From assembly GCF_900582195.1 (NCBI RefSeq), contig NZ_UTHA01000001.1, positions 124,001 to 188,000 on the forward strand: DNA of 64,000 bases. The letters are read 5' to 3'. This DNA is from Pseudomonas viridiflava. GTDB taxonomy: Bacteria; Pseudomonadota; Gammaproteobacteria; Pseudomonadales; Pseudomonadaceae. The notes beneath the pieces were generated by a model, which saw nothing but the letters and a program-made list of their open reading frames with translations, did no database searches and was not told the origin of the DNA. Below are positions 8,900-17,620 of the stretch, piece by piece. The position numbers and the translations under genes were made by a program. The stretch's first letter is position 1. Every line of letters starts with the position of its first letter.

Positions 8900-10120
8900 T
8901 TAAGCCGCATCGCGCTTGGCGTCGTTGCGGTAAGCCGCGACCGCCTCGATCAACGCTTGCAGAATCTCTGCGCTTTCGCCGATCACCGAGAGGTCGGCGC
9001 GCTTGATCATGTCGCAGCCCGGGTCGAGATTGATCGCCACCACCTTGTCGCAAGCACCAATGCCTTGCAGGTGCTGGATCGCGCCAGAGATACCCACAGC
9101 CACATAGACCCGCGCGGTGACCCAGGTGCCGGACGCGCCGACCTGGCGATCACGGGCCATGAAGCCATCGTCCACCGCCACCCGCGACGCCCCTTCGGTA
9201 GCGCCGAGTGCCGCCGCCGTTTCGTGGAACAATGCCCAGTCCTTGACGCCGTTGCCGCCGGAGAAAATGAACTCGGCTTCGGCCATTGGAATCGCCGCCG
9301 GATCCACCGCCACAGCGCCGAGATCTTCGATCCGCGACAGACTACGCGCGACACTTGTGGATAACTCCACCGGCAACGCTTCGTGGCGAGTTTCGCTGAC
9401 TGGCTCGGCGCATTCGGCAGCAGCCAGAATCAAGCGTGCGACCGGACGTGCGAGGTCTTGCAAGCCAGCACCTGCACGGCCGATGCACTCCTGATCCTTG
9501 ACCTGCCAGACGCGCGTTGCCGGGCGCTCGCCCAATGCCGCGGCAAAGCGTCGACCGAGTTCGCCGCCACCGCTGCGGCTGTCCGGTAGCAGCCAGTGAC
9601 GCGGGTTGAACTGGTTATCCACAGCGCGCAGACCTTGCACTCGCTGTTCCGGTGCATAACCGCTGAATTCCTCACCTTCGAGTACCAGCAAGCGATCGAC
9701 GCCTGCGGTAGCGAAAGCGTTTTCCTTGTGCTCGCCAAAGACCACCGCCAACACCGCACCATCAGTGCCAGCGAGTTGATGAGCAAGGCCAAGCAAGTCA
9801 CGGTCGTGACTGCTCAAGCGGCCCCCGACCATGTCCGGCACCACGCTGATGTAGAACGCCGGCGCGGGAACCTGGTGCAGCGGCAATTGCACTTCCACGG
9901 CAGCGGAACGTTTGACCGCCCCGCCCTGTTGCGCGCCGCTGCGGTCGATACGTTTGATGCCGTTGGGGCCGATAAAACCGATGCCGTGCGGATTCTTGCG
10001 GATGACGCCGTTGGGCCCCATCCAGCTGTGTTGCGCCGGTTGCATCGCCGCGTGCAGCGGGTGCAGGCGGTTACGCGCAATCCATTCGGCGCGTGGGTCG
10101 CGGCGGATAATGTCGCTCAT
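8900..10120 (-). CDS. etfA: Electron transfer flavoprotein alpha subunit (dimethylglycine pathway)
   Basis: Large FAD-binding ETF subunit, 406 residues, longer than typical alpha subunits. The first about 75 residues are an unusual extension containing a doubled motif, GPNGVIRKNPHGIGF then IGPNGIKRIDRSG. The C-terminal FAD domain has the usual GASGTWVTARVYVAVGISGAIQH and INLDPGCDMIKRADLSVIG blocks. Its ATG overlaps the TGA of dgcB (TGATG), a sign of translational coupling, and etfB follows 9 bases later. Two further perfect DnaA boxes are in the coding sequence at 9356-9364 and 9615-9623. Equivalent to PA5400. Confidence 0.92.
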   Translation of the reverse strand: MSDIIRRDPRAEWIARNRLHPLHAAMQPAQHSWMGPNGVIRKNPHGIGFIGPNGIKRIDRSGAQQGGAVKRSAAVEVQLPLHQVPAPAFYISVVPDMVGGRLSSHDRDLLGLAHQLAGTDGAVLAVVFGEHKENAFATAGVDRLLVLEGEEFSGYAPEQRVQGLRAVDNQFNPRHWLLPDSRSGGGELGRRFAAALGERPATRVWQVKDQECIGRAGAGLQDLARPVARLILAAAECAEPVSETRHEALPVELSTSVARSLSRIEDLGAVAVDPAAIPMAEAEFIFSGGNGVKDWALFHETAAALGATEGASRVAVDDGFMARDRQVGASGTWVTARVYVAVGISGAIQHLQGIGACDKVVAINLDPGCDMIKRADLSVIGESAEILQALIEAVAAYRNDAKRDAA

Positions 10121-12069
10121 CAGTGGGCCTCCGCAGGTTCACGTTTGGCCGGTGTGGCAGGCTTGTCCGGCGCGGCGTCTTCGAGCAGCGCGTCGGCGAC
10201 CAGTTCGGCGATATCCTTGATCAGCGGCCGCGGTTCGACCACGCCTTCGAGCATCGCCGTGCACTGTGGACAACCCACTGCCACCAGTTCGGCGCCGGTT
10301 TCGCGGATGTCTTCCATGCGCATGTCGGGAATCCGCTGCTTGCCCGGAATGTCCGTGATCGGCGCCCCGCCGCCACCGCCGCAGCAGCGCGAGCGGAAGC
10401 CGGAACGTTGCATCTCTTTGACTTCGATACCGAGCGCACGCAGCACTTCTCGCGGCGCTTCGTACTCGCCGTTGTAGCGGCCGAGGTAGCACGGATCGTG
10501 ATAAGTCACGCTGTTGCCTTTGTGCTGACCGAGGTTCAGCGCACCGGCCTGGATGATTTCTGCCATGTAGGTGCTGTGGTGCTGCACCAGGTAGTTGCCA
10601 TCGAACGCGCCATACTCGTTTTTCAGCACGTGGAAGCTGTGCGGGTCGCAAGTGACGATGCGGTTGAAGCTGTATTTGGCCAGGGTCTGGATATTGCGCT
10701 TGGCGAGCAACTGGAAGGTCGCTTCATCGCCCAGACGACGGGCCACGTCACCGCTGTCACGTTCTTCCAGGCCCAACACGGCGAAGTCGATTTTCGCCGC
10801 TTTCAGCACTTTGACGAACGCGCGCAAAGTGCGCTGGTTACGCATGTCGAAGGCACCGTCGCCGACCCAGAACAGCACGTCGGTGGATTTCTTTTCACTG
10901 AGCAGATTGAGGTTCAGATCCGCTGCCCAGTTCATCCGTCCGCCCGGGGCAAAACCGCCGGGGTTGTCGGTGGCAATGAGGTTCTCGAGGACTTCGGCGC
11001 CCTTGTTCGGCGTCGCGCCTTTTTCCAGGGTCAGGTGACGGCGCATGTCGACGATGGCGTCGACGTGCTCGATCATCATCGGGCACTCCTCGACGCAGGC
11101 ACGGCAGGTGGTGCACGACCACAGGGTTTCGGCATCGACCAGACCGTTGACGATCGGTTGATGCGGATTGCCCGAGTGCTCGCCAATCGGTTTGCCGGGA
11201 TAAGGACTGCCGGCGAACTTCGCGTCGGTGCCACCGGCGAGGCCGACGACCATGTCCTGAATCAGCTTCTTCGGGTTCAGCGGCTGGCCGGCAGCGAACG
11301 CCGGGCACGCCGCTTCGCACTTGCCGCACTGCACGCAGGCGTCAAAACCGAGCAACTGGTTCCAGGTGAAATCCTTGGGTTTTTCCACACCCAGTGGCGC
11401 ACTCGGATCGTTCAAATCCAAAGGTTTCAAACCCGTAGAGCGGCCGCCGCCAAAACGTTCAGCGCGACGGTGCCAGGCCAGATGCAGCGCACCGGCAAAG
11501 GCATGTTTCATCGGCCCGCCCCAGGTCATGCCGAAAAACAATTCCGACACGCCCCAAAGCACGCCGATCCCCAAAATGACCGCGAGTACCCAGCCGCCGA
11601 AGTGCTCCGGGAGAATCCCGGCCACCGGCAACGTCAGCAGAAAGAACGACGCCGAGAACGCCAGCAGGCTTTTCGGCAGGCGCATCCACGGGCCTTTCGA
11701 CAGCCGCGCCGGCGGGTTGCGCCGACGCAGATAAACGAAGATCGCGCCGACGAACATCACTGCCGTCATCAGCAGCAAGGCGTAACCGAGTATGCGGTTA
11801 TGCAGGCCGAAACCGTGCACCAGCAGCGCCAGCACAATCGACGCCACTGCACCGCCGGCCGTGGCGACGTGGGTGTTGGCGATGTATTTGTCCCGCGCCA
11901 CGACATGGTGCAAATCGACCATGTAACGCTTGGGCATGGCCAGCAGACCGCCGATCAGATCGACCTTCGAGGCCCGGCCCCGGCGCCACATCGCTACCCG
12001 CCGCAACGCGCCGAGGACACCAAGGCCGATAGCTGCGAACAACAGGATTGGAAGAAGGGTGTTCAACAT
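10120..12069 (-). CDS. dgcB: Dimethylglycine catabolism Fe-S membrane protein
   Basis: A 649-residue membrane-anchored iron-sulfur protein needed with DgcA for dimethylglycine demethylation. An N-terminal membrane part has about five hydrophobic segments (residues 1-190). Two 4Fe-4S motifs follow, CVQCGKCEAACP near 270 and CTTCRACVEECP near 330. The C-terminal half has heterodisulfide-reductase type CCG motifs, YHDPCYLGRYNG and SRCCGGGGGAP, and ends CPQCTAML. It probably links the flavin demethylase to the ETF or quinone pool. The start MLNTLLPILLF at 12069 is preferred to an ATG five codons upstream. Equivalent to PA5399. Confidence 0.93.
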   Translation of the reverse strand: MLNTLLPILLFAAIGLGVLGALRRVAMWRRGRASKVDLIGGLLAMPKRYMVDLHHVVARDKYIANTHVATAGGAVASIVLALLVHGFGLHNRILGYALLLMTAVMFVGAIFVYLRRRNPPARLSKGPWMRLPKSLLAFSASFFLLTLPVAGILPEHFGGWVLAVILGIGVLWGVSELFFGMTWGGPMKHAFAGALHLAWHRRAERFGGGRSTGLKPLDLNDPSAPLGVEKPKDFTWNQLLGFDACVQCGKCEAACPAFAAGQPLNPKKLIQDMVVGLAGGTDAKFAGSPYPGKPIGEHSGNPHQPIVNGLVDAETLWSCTTCRACVEECPMMIEHVDAIVDMRRHLTLEKGATPNKGAEVLENLIATDNPGGFAPGGRMNWAADLNLNLLSEKKSTDVLFWVGDGAFDMRNQRTLRAFVKVLKAAKIDFAVLGLEERDSGDVARRLGDEATFQLLAKRNIQTLAKYSFNRIVTCDPHSFHVLKNEYGAFDGNYLVQHHSTYMAEIIQAGALNLGQHKGNSVTYHDPCYLGRYNGEYEAPREVLRALGIEVKEMQRSGFRSRCCGGGGGAPITDIPGKQRIPDMRMEDIRETGAELVAVGCPQCTAMLEGVVEPRPLIKDIAELVADALLEDAAPDKPATPAKREPAEAH

Positions 12070-12125
12070 AGGTGAAGCTCCCAAAGACCGCAGGGTCTTG
12101 CAGGTCGGGTTGCCTTACTCGGTCA

Positions 12126-12219
12126 CTGTGGGAGCGAGCTTGCTCGCGAAGGCGGACTGACATTCAACATCGATGTCGACTGATCCACCGCTTTCGCGAG
12201 CAAGCTCGCTCCCACAGGG
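12126..12219. repeat. REP doublet, long-spacer form
   Basis: Inverted GTGGGAGCGAGCTTGCTCGCGA arms separated by about 45 bases lie between dgcB and dgcA, inside the presumed operon. It could lower or stabilise parts of the transcript. Confidence 0.9.
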
Positions 12220-12233
12220 TTGTGTGCAAGCCT

Positions 12234-14294
12234 TTAGAAGTCTTTACACAGTCTGAGTGCGTCATAAATGGCGGCATGGGTGTTGCGCTGCGCCACGCAG
12301 TCGCCGATGCGGAACAGCAAGTAGCCGTCACCCGCCTCGCTCAGCGAAGGTTGCGGCTGGATCGCGAACAACGCTTCGACGTCGATCTGGCCCTTGTTGC
12401 GCGAACCCTCTTTGAGCGCGTAGTAGATTTCCTCATCCGGACGCACACCGTTTTCCACCACCACCTGATCGACCACCCGCTCCTCTTTGGCGCCGGTGTA
12501 TTCGTTCTCCAGCACTGCCACGAGTTTGTCGCCCTCGCGGTAGACCTTCTCCAGCATCATGTCGCCGGTCATGATCACTTCTTTCGGGTACATGCTGCGG
12601 TAGTAGGTCGGGAACGACGTACCGCCGATGGCCACGCCCGGTTTGATGTCGTCGGTGACGATCTCGACCTGGCTGCCCTTGTCGGCGAGGAAGTCCGCGA
12701 CCGACATCCCGGTGAATTCGCAAATGGTGTCGTAGACCAGCACGTTCTTGCCCGGCGCGACCTTGCCGTCGAGCACGTCCCAGCTGCTGACCACCAGCCC
12801 TTCGGCGGCGCCCCAGTGTTCGTTCTGTTCCAGGTACGGATGCCCGCCGACCGCCAGCACCACCACGTCCGGACGCAAGTCCATGATGGTCTCGGCATCA
12901 GCCGCCGTGCCCAGGCGCAGATCGACTTTCAGTCGCGCCAGTTCCAGCTGGAACCAGCGAGTAATACCGGCGATCTGGTCACGCTGCGGCGCTTTCGAGG
13001 CGGTGGTGATCTGCCCGCCGATGAATTCCTTCTTCTCGAACAGGGTCACGTCGTGGCCACGTTCGGCGGCAACGCGTGCCGCTTCCATGCCGGCAGGGCC
13101 GGCACCGACGATGACCACTTTGCGTTTCGGCCCGGTGGATTTCTCGATGATGTGCGGCACGCCCATGTACTCACGGGACGTTGCGGCATTCTGGATGCAC
13201 AACACGTCGAGGCCTTGATACTGGCGGTCGATGCAATAGTTGGCGCCGACGCACTGTTTGATCTGGTCGATCTGGCCCATCTTGATCTTGGCGATCAGGT
13301 GCGGGTCGGCGATGTGCGCGCGGGTCATGCCGACCATGTCGACGTAACCGCCTTCAAGGATACGCGTGGCCTGGTTCGGGTCCTTGATGTTCTGCGCGTG
13401 CAGCACCGGCACCTTGACCACTTCCTTGATCCCGGCGGCCAGATGCAGGAACGGCTCCGGTGGATAACTCATGTTCGGAATCACGTTGGCCAGGGTGTTG
13501 TGGGTGTCACAACCCGAGCCGACGACGCCGATGAAGTCGAGCATGCCGGTGTCGTCGTAATACTTGGCGATCTGCTTCATGTCCTCGTGGGACAAGCCGT
13601 CCGGGTGGAATTCGTCACCGCAGATACGCATGCCCACGCAGAAGTCGTCACCGACCTCGGCGCGCACGGCTTTCAAGACTTCCAGACCGAACTTCATCCG
13701 GCCTTCGAAGGTGCCGCCCCATTCGTCGGTACGCTTGTTGACGCGCGGGCTCCAGAACTGATCGATCATGTGCTGGTGCACCGCCGACAGCTCAACGCCG
13801 TCGAGGCCACCGGCCTTGGCCCGGCGCGCGGCCTGGGCGTAGTTGCCGATCACCCGCCAGATTTCTTCCGGCTCGATGGTTTTGCAGGTGGCGCGGTGCA
13901 CCGGTTCACGGATGCCCGACGGCGACATCAGGGTCGGCCAGTGGAAACCGTCCCAGCGCGAGCGCCGGCCCATGTGGGTAATCTGAATCATGATCTTGGC
14001 GCCGTGCTTGTGCATGGCGTCAGCGAGATTCTGGAAGTGCGGGATGATACGGTCGGTCGACAGGTTGACCGAACTCCACCACTGCTGCGGGCTGTCGATG
14101 GCGACCACGGAGGAGCCGCCACAGATCGCCAGGCCGATGCCGCCCTTGGCTTTCTCTTCGTAATATTTGACGTAGCGCTCGGTGGTCATGCCACCGTCAG
14201 TCGCGTAGACCTCGGCGTGTGCGGTGCTGAGCACGCGGTTGCGGATGGTCAGTTTGCCGATCTGGATCGGCTGGAACATTGCTTCGAAAGCCAT
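12234..14294 (-). CDS. dgcA: Dimethylglycine demethylase, OYE/trimethylamine dehydrogenase type
   Basis: A 686-residue flavoprotein that oxidatively demethylates dimethylglycine to sarcosine. An N-terminal FMN TIM barrel of the old-yellow-enzyme type spans about 1-370 (VELSAVHQHMIDQFWSPRVN, near 180). A cysteine cluster lies near 345-366. The C-terminal FAD/NAD domain carries KVVIVGAGPAGMEAARVA near 390. In trimethylamine dehydrogenase the 4Fe-4S motif is CxxCxxC...C; here it reads CVGANYC...C, so the second cysteine is alanine. Coupled with dgcB and the ETF genes. Equivalent to PA5398. Confidence 0.93.
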   Translation of the reverse strand: MAFEAMFQPIQIGKLTIRNRVLSTAHAEVYATDGGMTTERYVKYYEEKAKGGIGLAICGGSSVVAIDSPQQWWSSVNLSTDRIIPHFQNLADAMHKHGAKIMIQITHMGRRSRWDGFHWPTLMSPSGIREPVHRATCKTIEPEEIWRVIGNYAQAARRAKAGGLDGVELSAVHQHMIDQFWSPRVNKRTDEWGGTFEGRMKFGLEVLKAVRAEVGDDFCVGMRICGDEFHPDGLSHEDMKQIAKYYDDTGMLDFIGVVGSGCDTHNTLANVIPNMSYPPEPFLHLAAGIKEVVKVPVLHAQNIKDPNQATRILEGGYVDMVGMTRAHIADPHLIAKIKMGQIDQIKQCVGANYCIDRQYQGLDVLCIQNAATSREYMGVPHIIEKSTGPKRKVVIVGAGPAGMEAARVAAERGHDVTLFEKKEFIGGQITTASKAPQRDQIAGITRWFQLELARLKVDLRLGTAADAETIMDLRPDVVVLAVGGHPYLEQNEHWGAAEGLVVSSWDVLDGKVAPGKNVLVYDTICEFTGMSVADFLADKGSQVEIVTDDIKPGVAIGGTSFPTYYRSMYPKEVIMTGDMMLEKVYREGDKLVAVLENEYTGAKEERVVDQVVVENGVRPDEEIYYALKEGSRNKGQIDVEALFAIQPQPSLSEAGDGYLLFRIGDCVAQRNTHAAIYDALRLCKDF

Positions 14295-14309
14295 GGCGGG
14301 TTCCTCGAC

Positions 14310-14840
14310 TTACAACGGCTTGACGGTGAACAGGCCGTCGTCGTGGCCTTCTTCGGAGCCACCGTAAACTTGCTCGGCAACCGTGCGGATCTTGCTGCCG
14401 CGCGCTTCAAGAATCTGATCCATGGCCCCGGCAAACCAACCGGTGAACATGTAGTCGACCTTACGCCCGACCTTGCCGTAGACGTAGACGAATGCCGAGT
14501 GTTCGAGCTTGACGCTGGCGGTGCCTTTGTCGAGGTCGATGTCCTGGATCTTGAACAGGCCCCAGCCGCGTTGCGACAGGCGTTTCATGTAGTGCTCGAA
14601 CACCGCGACGCCTTCCAGGCCGTGGCATTCAGCTTCTTTCTCGCACCAGTGCCAGGCGGATTTGTAGCCGGCCTTGTAGAGGATCTCGGCGTAGGCTTCA
14701 GCGCCCAAAACCTCCTCGATGCCCATGTGGTTATTGACGAAGAAGTGACGCGGTACGTACAGCATTGGCAGGGCGTCGGAGGTCCAGACACCGGTCTCGC
14801 TGTCGACTTCGATTGGCAATTGCGGGGCGATCTTGGCCAT
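14310..14840 (-). CDS. Conserved hypothetical protein of the dgc operon (PA5397 type, DUF5943-like)
   Basis: A 176-residue soluble protein starting MAKIAPQLPIEVDSETG, without signal peptide or membrane segment. The C-terminal half (KVDYMFTGWFAGAMDQIL) recalls small-molecule-binding V4R/4-vinyl-reductase-like domains, but this is only an impression. It is placed 15 bases upstream of dgcA, in the position of PA5397 in P. aeruginosa, so it is almost certainly co-transcribed with dgcAB. A helper or assembly role in dimethylglycine demethylation is inference from position. The DUF5943 name is from memory and unchecked. Confidence 0.7.
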   Translation of the reverse strand: MAKIAPQLPIEVDSETGVWTSDALPMLYVPRHFFVNNHMGIEEVLGAEAYAEILYKAGYKSAWHWCEKEAECHGLEGVAVFEHYMKRLSQRGWGLFKIQDIDLDKGTASVKLEHSAFVYVYGKVGRKVDYMFTGWFAGAMDQILEARGSKIRTVAEQVYGGSEEGHDDGLFTVKPL

Positions 14841-14877
14841 GGAAACTTAACTCCAGAAAAATAGTGGATTCAGTGAG

Positions 14878-14923
14878 GACCGCTGCCCTCATCCCAGCCC
14901 TCTCCCACAGGAGAGGGGGCAGA
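14878..14923. repeat. CCCTCATCCCAGCCCTCTCC-type repeat
   Basis: A single copy of the CCCTCACCC/GGGAGAGGG repeat class lies between the sdpA-like gene and the PA5397-type gene, with a CTCTCC...GGAGAG hairpin at its core. Confidence 0.65.
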
Positions 14924-14946
14924 TCGGCGGCGGTCTTGAGAAAGCG

Positions 14947-15924
14947 TTACTCGCCCCAGACGTCTTTCAGGACGTTGACCCAGTTTTCGCCCATGATCTT
15001 GCGCACCACGCGCTCGGGGTGGCCGCGCTTGAGCAGGGTTTCGGTCAGGTTCGGGAACTCGCCGACGGTGCGGATACCCAGCGGGTTGATGATCTTGCCG
15101 AAGCTGGTCAGACGGCGGGCGTAGCCCTTGTCGTGGGTCAGGTATTCGAAGAAGTCCTGGCCGTGACCCTGGGTGAAGTCGGTGCCGATGCCGATGGCGT
15201 CTTCGCCGACGATGTTCATGGTGTATTCGATCGCTTCGGCGTAGTCGTCGATGGTCGAATCAATGCCTTTGGCGAGGAACGGCGCGAACATGGTCACGCC
15301 GACAAAACCGCCGTGGTCGGCGATGAACTTCAGTTCTGCATCGGACTTGTTGCGTGGGTGCTCTTTGAGACCCGACGGCAGGCAGTGGGAATAGCAGACC
15401 GGTTTTTTCGATTCGAGGATGACCTCTTCGGAAGTCTTCGAGCCGACGTGGGACAGGTCGCACATGACGCCGACGCGGTTCATCTCGGCCACGATCTCGC
15501 GACCGAAACCCGACAGGCCGCCGTCACGCTCATAGCAACCAGTGCCGACCAGGTTCTGGGTGTTGTAGCACATCTGCACAATGCCGACGCCGAGCTGCTT
15601 GAACACCTCGACATAGCCGATCTGGTCTTCAAAAGCGTGAGCATTCTGGAAGCCGAAGAGGATGCCGGTCTTGCCCTGTTCCTTGGCACGACGGATGTCG
15701 GCGGTAGTACGCACCGGCATCACCAGGTCGCTGTTTTCGCGGATCAGCTTCTGGCTGGCGGCAATATTGTTCACGGTCGCCTGAAAGCCTTCCCACACCG
15801 ACACAGTGCAGTTGGCTGCCGTCAGACCGCCCTTGCGCATGTCTTCGAACAGCTCGCGGTTCCATTTGGCAATGATCAGACCGTCGATAACGATGCTGTC
15901 GGCGTGTAATTCGGCTGGGCTCAT
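14947..15924 (-). CDS. sdpA: Renal-dipeptidase (M19) family protein
   Basis: A 325-residue member of the M19 membrane-dipeptidase family; the P. aeruginosa counterpart PA5396 is tied to sarcosine and choline metabolism. The start MSPAELHADSIVIDGLII at 15924 follows AAGGGG. Recognisable parts are CDLSHVG, CYSHCLPSG, RNKSDAEL and GIGTDFTQG. The usual N-terminal metal motif DGHxD is replaced by DGLIIAKW, so the zinc site looks altered. It is the first gene of the leftward dgc run, followed by the PA5397-type gene. It may act on a substrate other than dipeptides. Confidence 0.8.
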   Translation of the reverse strand: MSPAELHADSIVIDGLIIAKWNRELFEDMRKGGLTAANCTVSVWEGFQATVNNIAASQKLIRENSDLVMPVRTTADIRRAKEQGKTGILFGFQNAHAFEDQIGYVEVFKQLGVGIVQMCYNTQNLVGTGCYERDGGLSGFGREIVAEMNRVGVMCDLSHVGSKTSEEVILESKKPVCYSHCLPSGLKEHPRNKSDAELKFIADHGGFVGVTMFAPFLAKGIDSTIDDYAEAIEYTMNIVGEDAIGIGTDFTQGHGQDFFEYLTHDKGYARRLTSFGKIINPLGIRTVGEFPNLTETLLKRGHPERVVRKIMGENWVNVLKDVWGE

Positions 15925-16158
15925 CAGGCGTCCCCTTATTGGCGATTCATGCGCCGAATCGTCTGCCGGCGCTTTGGGGCCAGCATATGCCTCGGTGCCG
16001 GGGCGACCGGGTGCAAAAACGACAGGGGAATTGCCGAAAGCGTCAATCCGCGACAAAGGGTCGCCAGACGCCCCGATCAGCTACCTGTTCAAGCCCGCGC
16101 GCTTGAGCCAGAATCTCCCGCATCTTGGAAACACCACTGGATTAGAGCGGCGACAACA

Positions 16159-16560
16159 ATGAAATCGATCTTCCTGGCTTTGGCTTTGCTTGCGACCGGC
16201 GTACACGCCGCCGAAGAATCCGAAAACAACCCCTGCGACGCCGTCGAAAACGACGTCCAGACCCTGGAATGCTCGACCTACAGCCGCACCACCGCCGAAG
16301 ACCTGCTCAAGGACAACTACGCCAGCCTCAACGAACGCATGCAGACCGCGTATGGCAAGAACCCGACGCAATTGGCGGACATTACCGCCAAGATCAAGAC
16401 GGCTCAGCAGCAGTGGTTGAAGACGCGGGACGCGGATTGTGCGGTGGAGGCGTTCCCGGCTACGGCGGGGAGCAAGGCGTTCACGATTGCGCAGAATGAT
16501 TGCGTGGCGCGGATGAGTGATGAACGGTCGGAGTTTTTGGAGTCGATTGGGCAGGAGTGA
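16159..16560 (+). CDS. LprI-like (DUF1311) secreted protein
   Basis: A 133-residue exported protein with a signal peptide, MKSIFLALALLATGVHAAEE, probably cut after VHA. The mature part has paired cysteines and the motifs LLKDNYASLNERM, QQQWLKTRDADC and NDCVARMSDERSEFL, matching the LprI/DUF1311 family, some members of which inhibit lysozyme. Periplasmic location is predicted. It is divergent from sdpA and convergent with the tyrosinase gene. Function as a lysozyme inhibitor is inference from the family; a second, unrelated inhibitor (MliC-like) is at 56787. Confidence 0.8.
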   Translation: MKSIFLALALLATGVHAAEESENNPCDAVENDVQTLECSTYSRTTAEDLLKDNYASLNERMQTAYGKNPTQLADITAKIKTAQQQWLKTRDADCAVEAFPATAGSKAFTIAQNDCVARMSDERSEFLESIGQE

Positions 16561-16574
16561 TCCTGACCACTCGT

Positions 16575-16607
16575 AACACGCCGAGCTCTAGCCCGTAACG
16601 GCGTGTT
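16575..16607. terminator. Bidirectional terminator
   Basis: AACACGCCG at 16575-16583 pairs with CGGCGTGTT at 16599-16607, directly after the LprI-like gene and before the convergent tyrosinase gene ends. Confidence 0.65.
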
Positions 16608-16654
16608 TGCCTGCTGCAATAGCCAGGCATTCACACCGCCAACCAGCACCCTCA

Positions 16655-17620
16655 TCAATCCTGAAAAGGAGAACGAGGTTTTGCATGATCGAGGATCAGA
16701 CGTGGCGCCTCATATTCATACCCCAAGTCAGTGATGTCGCTCACACTCCGAGCAGACTGCGCAAACGGCTCAAGCACATCATCGTAGTTATGTCCTTTCG
16801 GACCATTGGTCAGCGGTGCGTAATGCGGCGCCCAACGCTCGTTGCTCTGTAGCATCAGTGACTGCCAGTCTGCCCACACTTTGTCGACAAAGCAGTGATG
16901 CAGGAAGAACACCGGATCATCCGGAGACGTCATCGGCAGCATATTGCCGCCCACCCAGAGGTGAACGCGATTATGCAGTTGTGAACCCGCTGTGGTTACC
17001 TGTGGATCGCCGCGCTGTGTGATCCAGCCCTCCAGGCGATTTCGGAAACCGCGCACACTGGGGCCGGAATCATAAGGTGGTGTGTCGTAGAGACTTTCAC
17101 GCAAGGCCATTTGCAGATCTTGCGGTGTCGGCAATGAGTTCACGACCAGCCCGAACTGGCGCTTCAAACCCGGACCTGGCAAATCGTCATCCGGATAGGA
17201 AGGCACCGGCCATTTACCGTTTTCAACAGCAAACGGACCGGTTGCTACACGCCACTCATCGCTTTCAACACCATTACCGCCCATAAAATCCTCAGCCCAC
17301 ACCGGAGAATTGAGCGGATCGGCGGCATCTTCGGTCCAGTTCCAGTACGGAATCGTGATGGAGGAGTTAATCGCCTGAAGGTCATTTTCGAACTTCAGCA
17401 AAAATGCCCGGTGCCATGGCAGGAACGAAGGCCCCCGATGAGCGCCGTTGCGGTAGTTTGGATCGTTTGGTTCATGTGGCAAAACCGTGGGCTTCATGAC
17501 TTGGTGATGCAGGTGTACATAGTCGTCGTATTGACCTGACTGTTTGAGCTGGAGGCAGGCATCGACGAAGTTGTCTTTTTCGATTGGGGTCAGCGAGCGA
17601 ATGTTCTTGCGCAGCTTCAT
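16655..17620 (-). CDS. Tyrosinase-family copper oxidase
   Basis: A 321-residue type-3 copper protein predicted to oxidise phenols to quinones. The CuA site is suggested by VHLHHQ near residue 36, followed by HRGPSFLPWHRAFLLKFE near 67-84. CuB is seen as LHNRVHLWVGGNM near 215 and DPVFFLHHCFVDKVWADW near 235. No signal peptide or Tat motif is visible, and no caddie (MelC1) protein is adjacent. It stands alone, convergent with the LprI-like gene. Members are scattered in Pseudomonas, so acquisition by transfer is likely. Physiological substrate unknown. Confidence 0.9.
   Translation of the reverse strand: MKLRKNIRSLTPIEKDNFVDACLQLKQSGQYDDYVHLHHQVMKPTVLPHEPNDPNYRNGAHRGPSFLPWHRAFLLKFENDLQAINSSITIPYWNWTEDAADPLNSPVWAEDFMGGNGVESDEWRVATGPFAVENGKWPVPSYPDDDLPGPGLKRQFGLVVNSLPTPQDLQMALRESLYDTPPYDSGPSVRGFRNRLEGWITQRGDPQVTTAGSQLHNRVHLWVGGNMLPMTSPDDPVFFLHHCFVDKVWADWQSLMLQSNERWAPHYAPLTNGPKGHNYDDVLEPFAQSARSVSDITDLGYEYEAPRLILDHAKPRSPFQD

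Noticed and set aside
12072..14864. A 930-codon open frame antisense to dgcA
   Set aside because: Shadow of the dgcA and PA5397-type coding frames; low complexity of residue use and no motif.
15925..16158. A GbdR-type twin motif in front of the sdpA-dgc operon
   Set aside because: GTCGC/GCGAC cores are present (16003, 16050, 16060) but none are paired at 20-21 bp.
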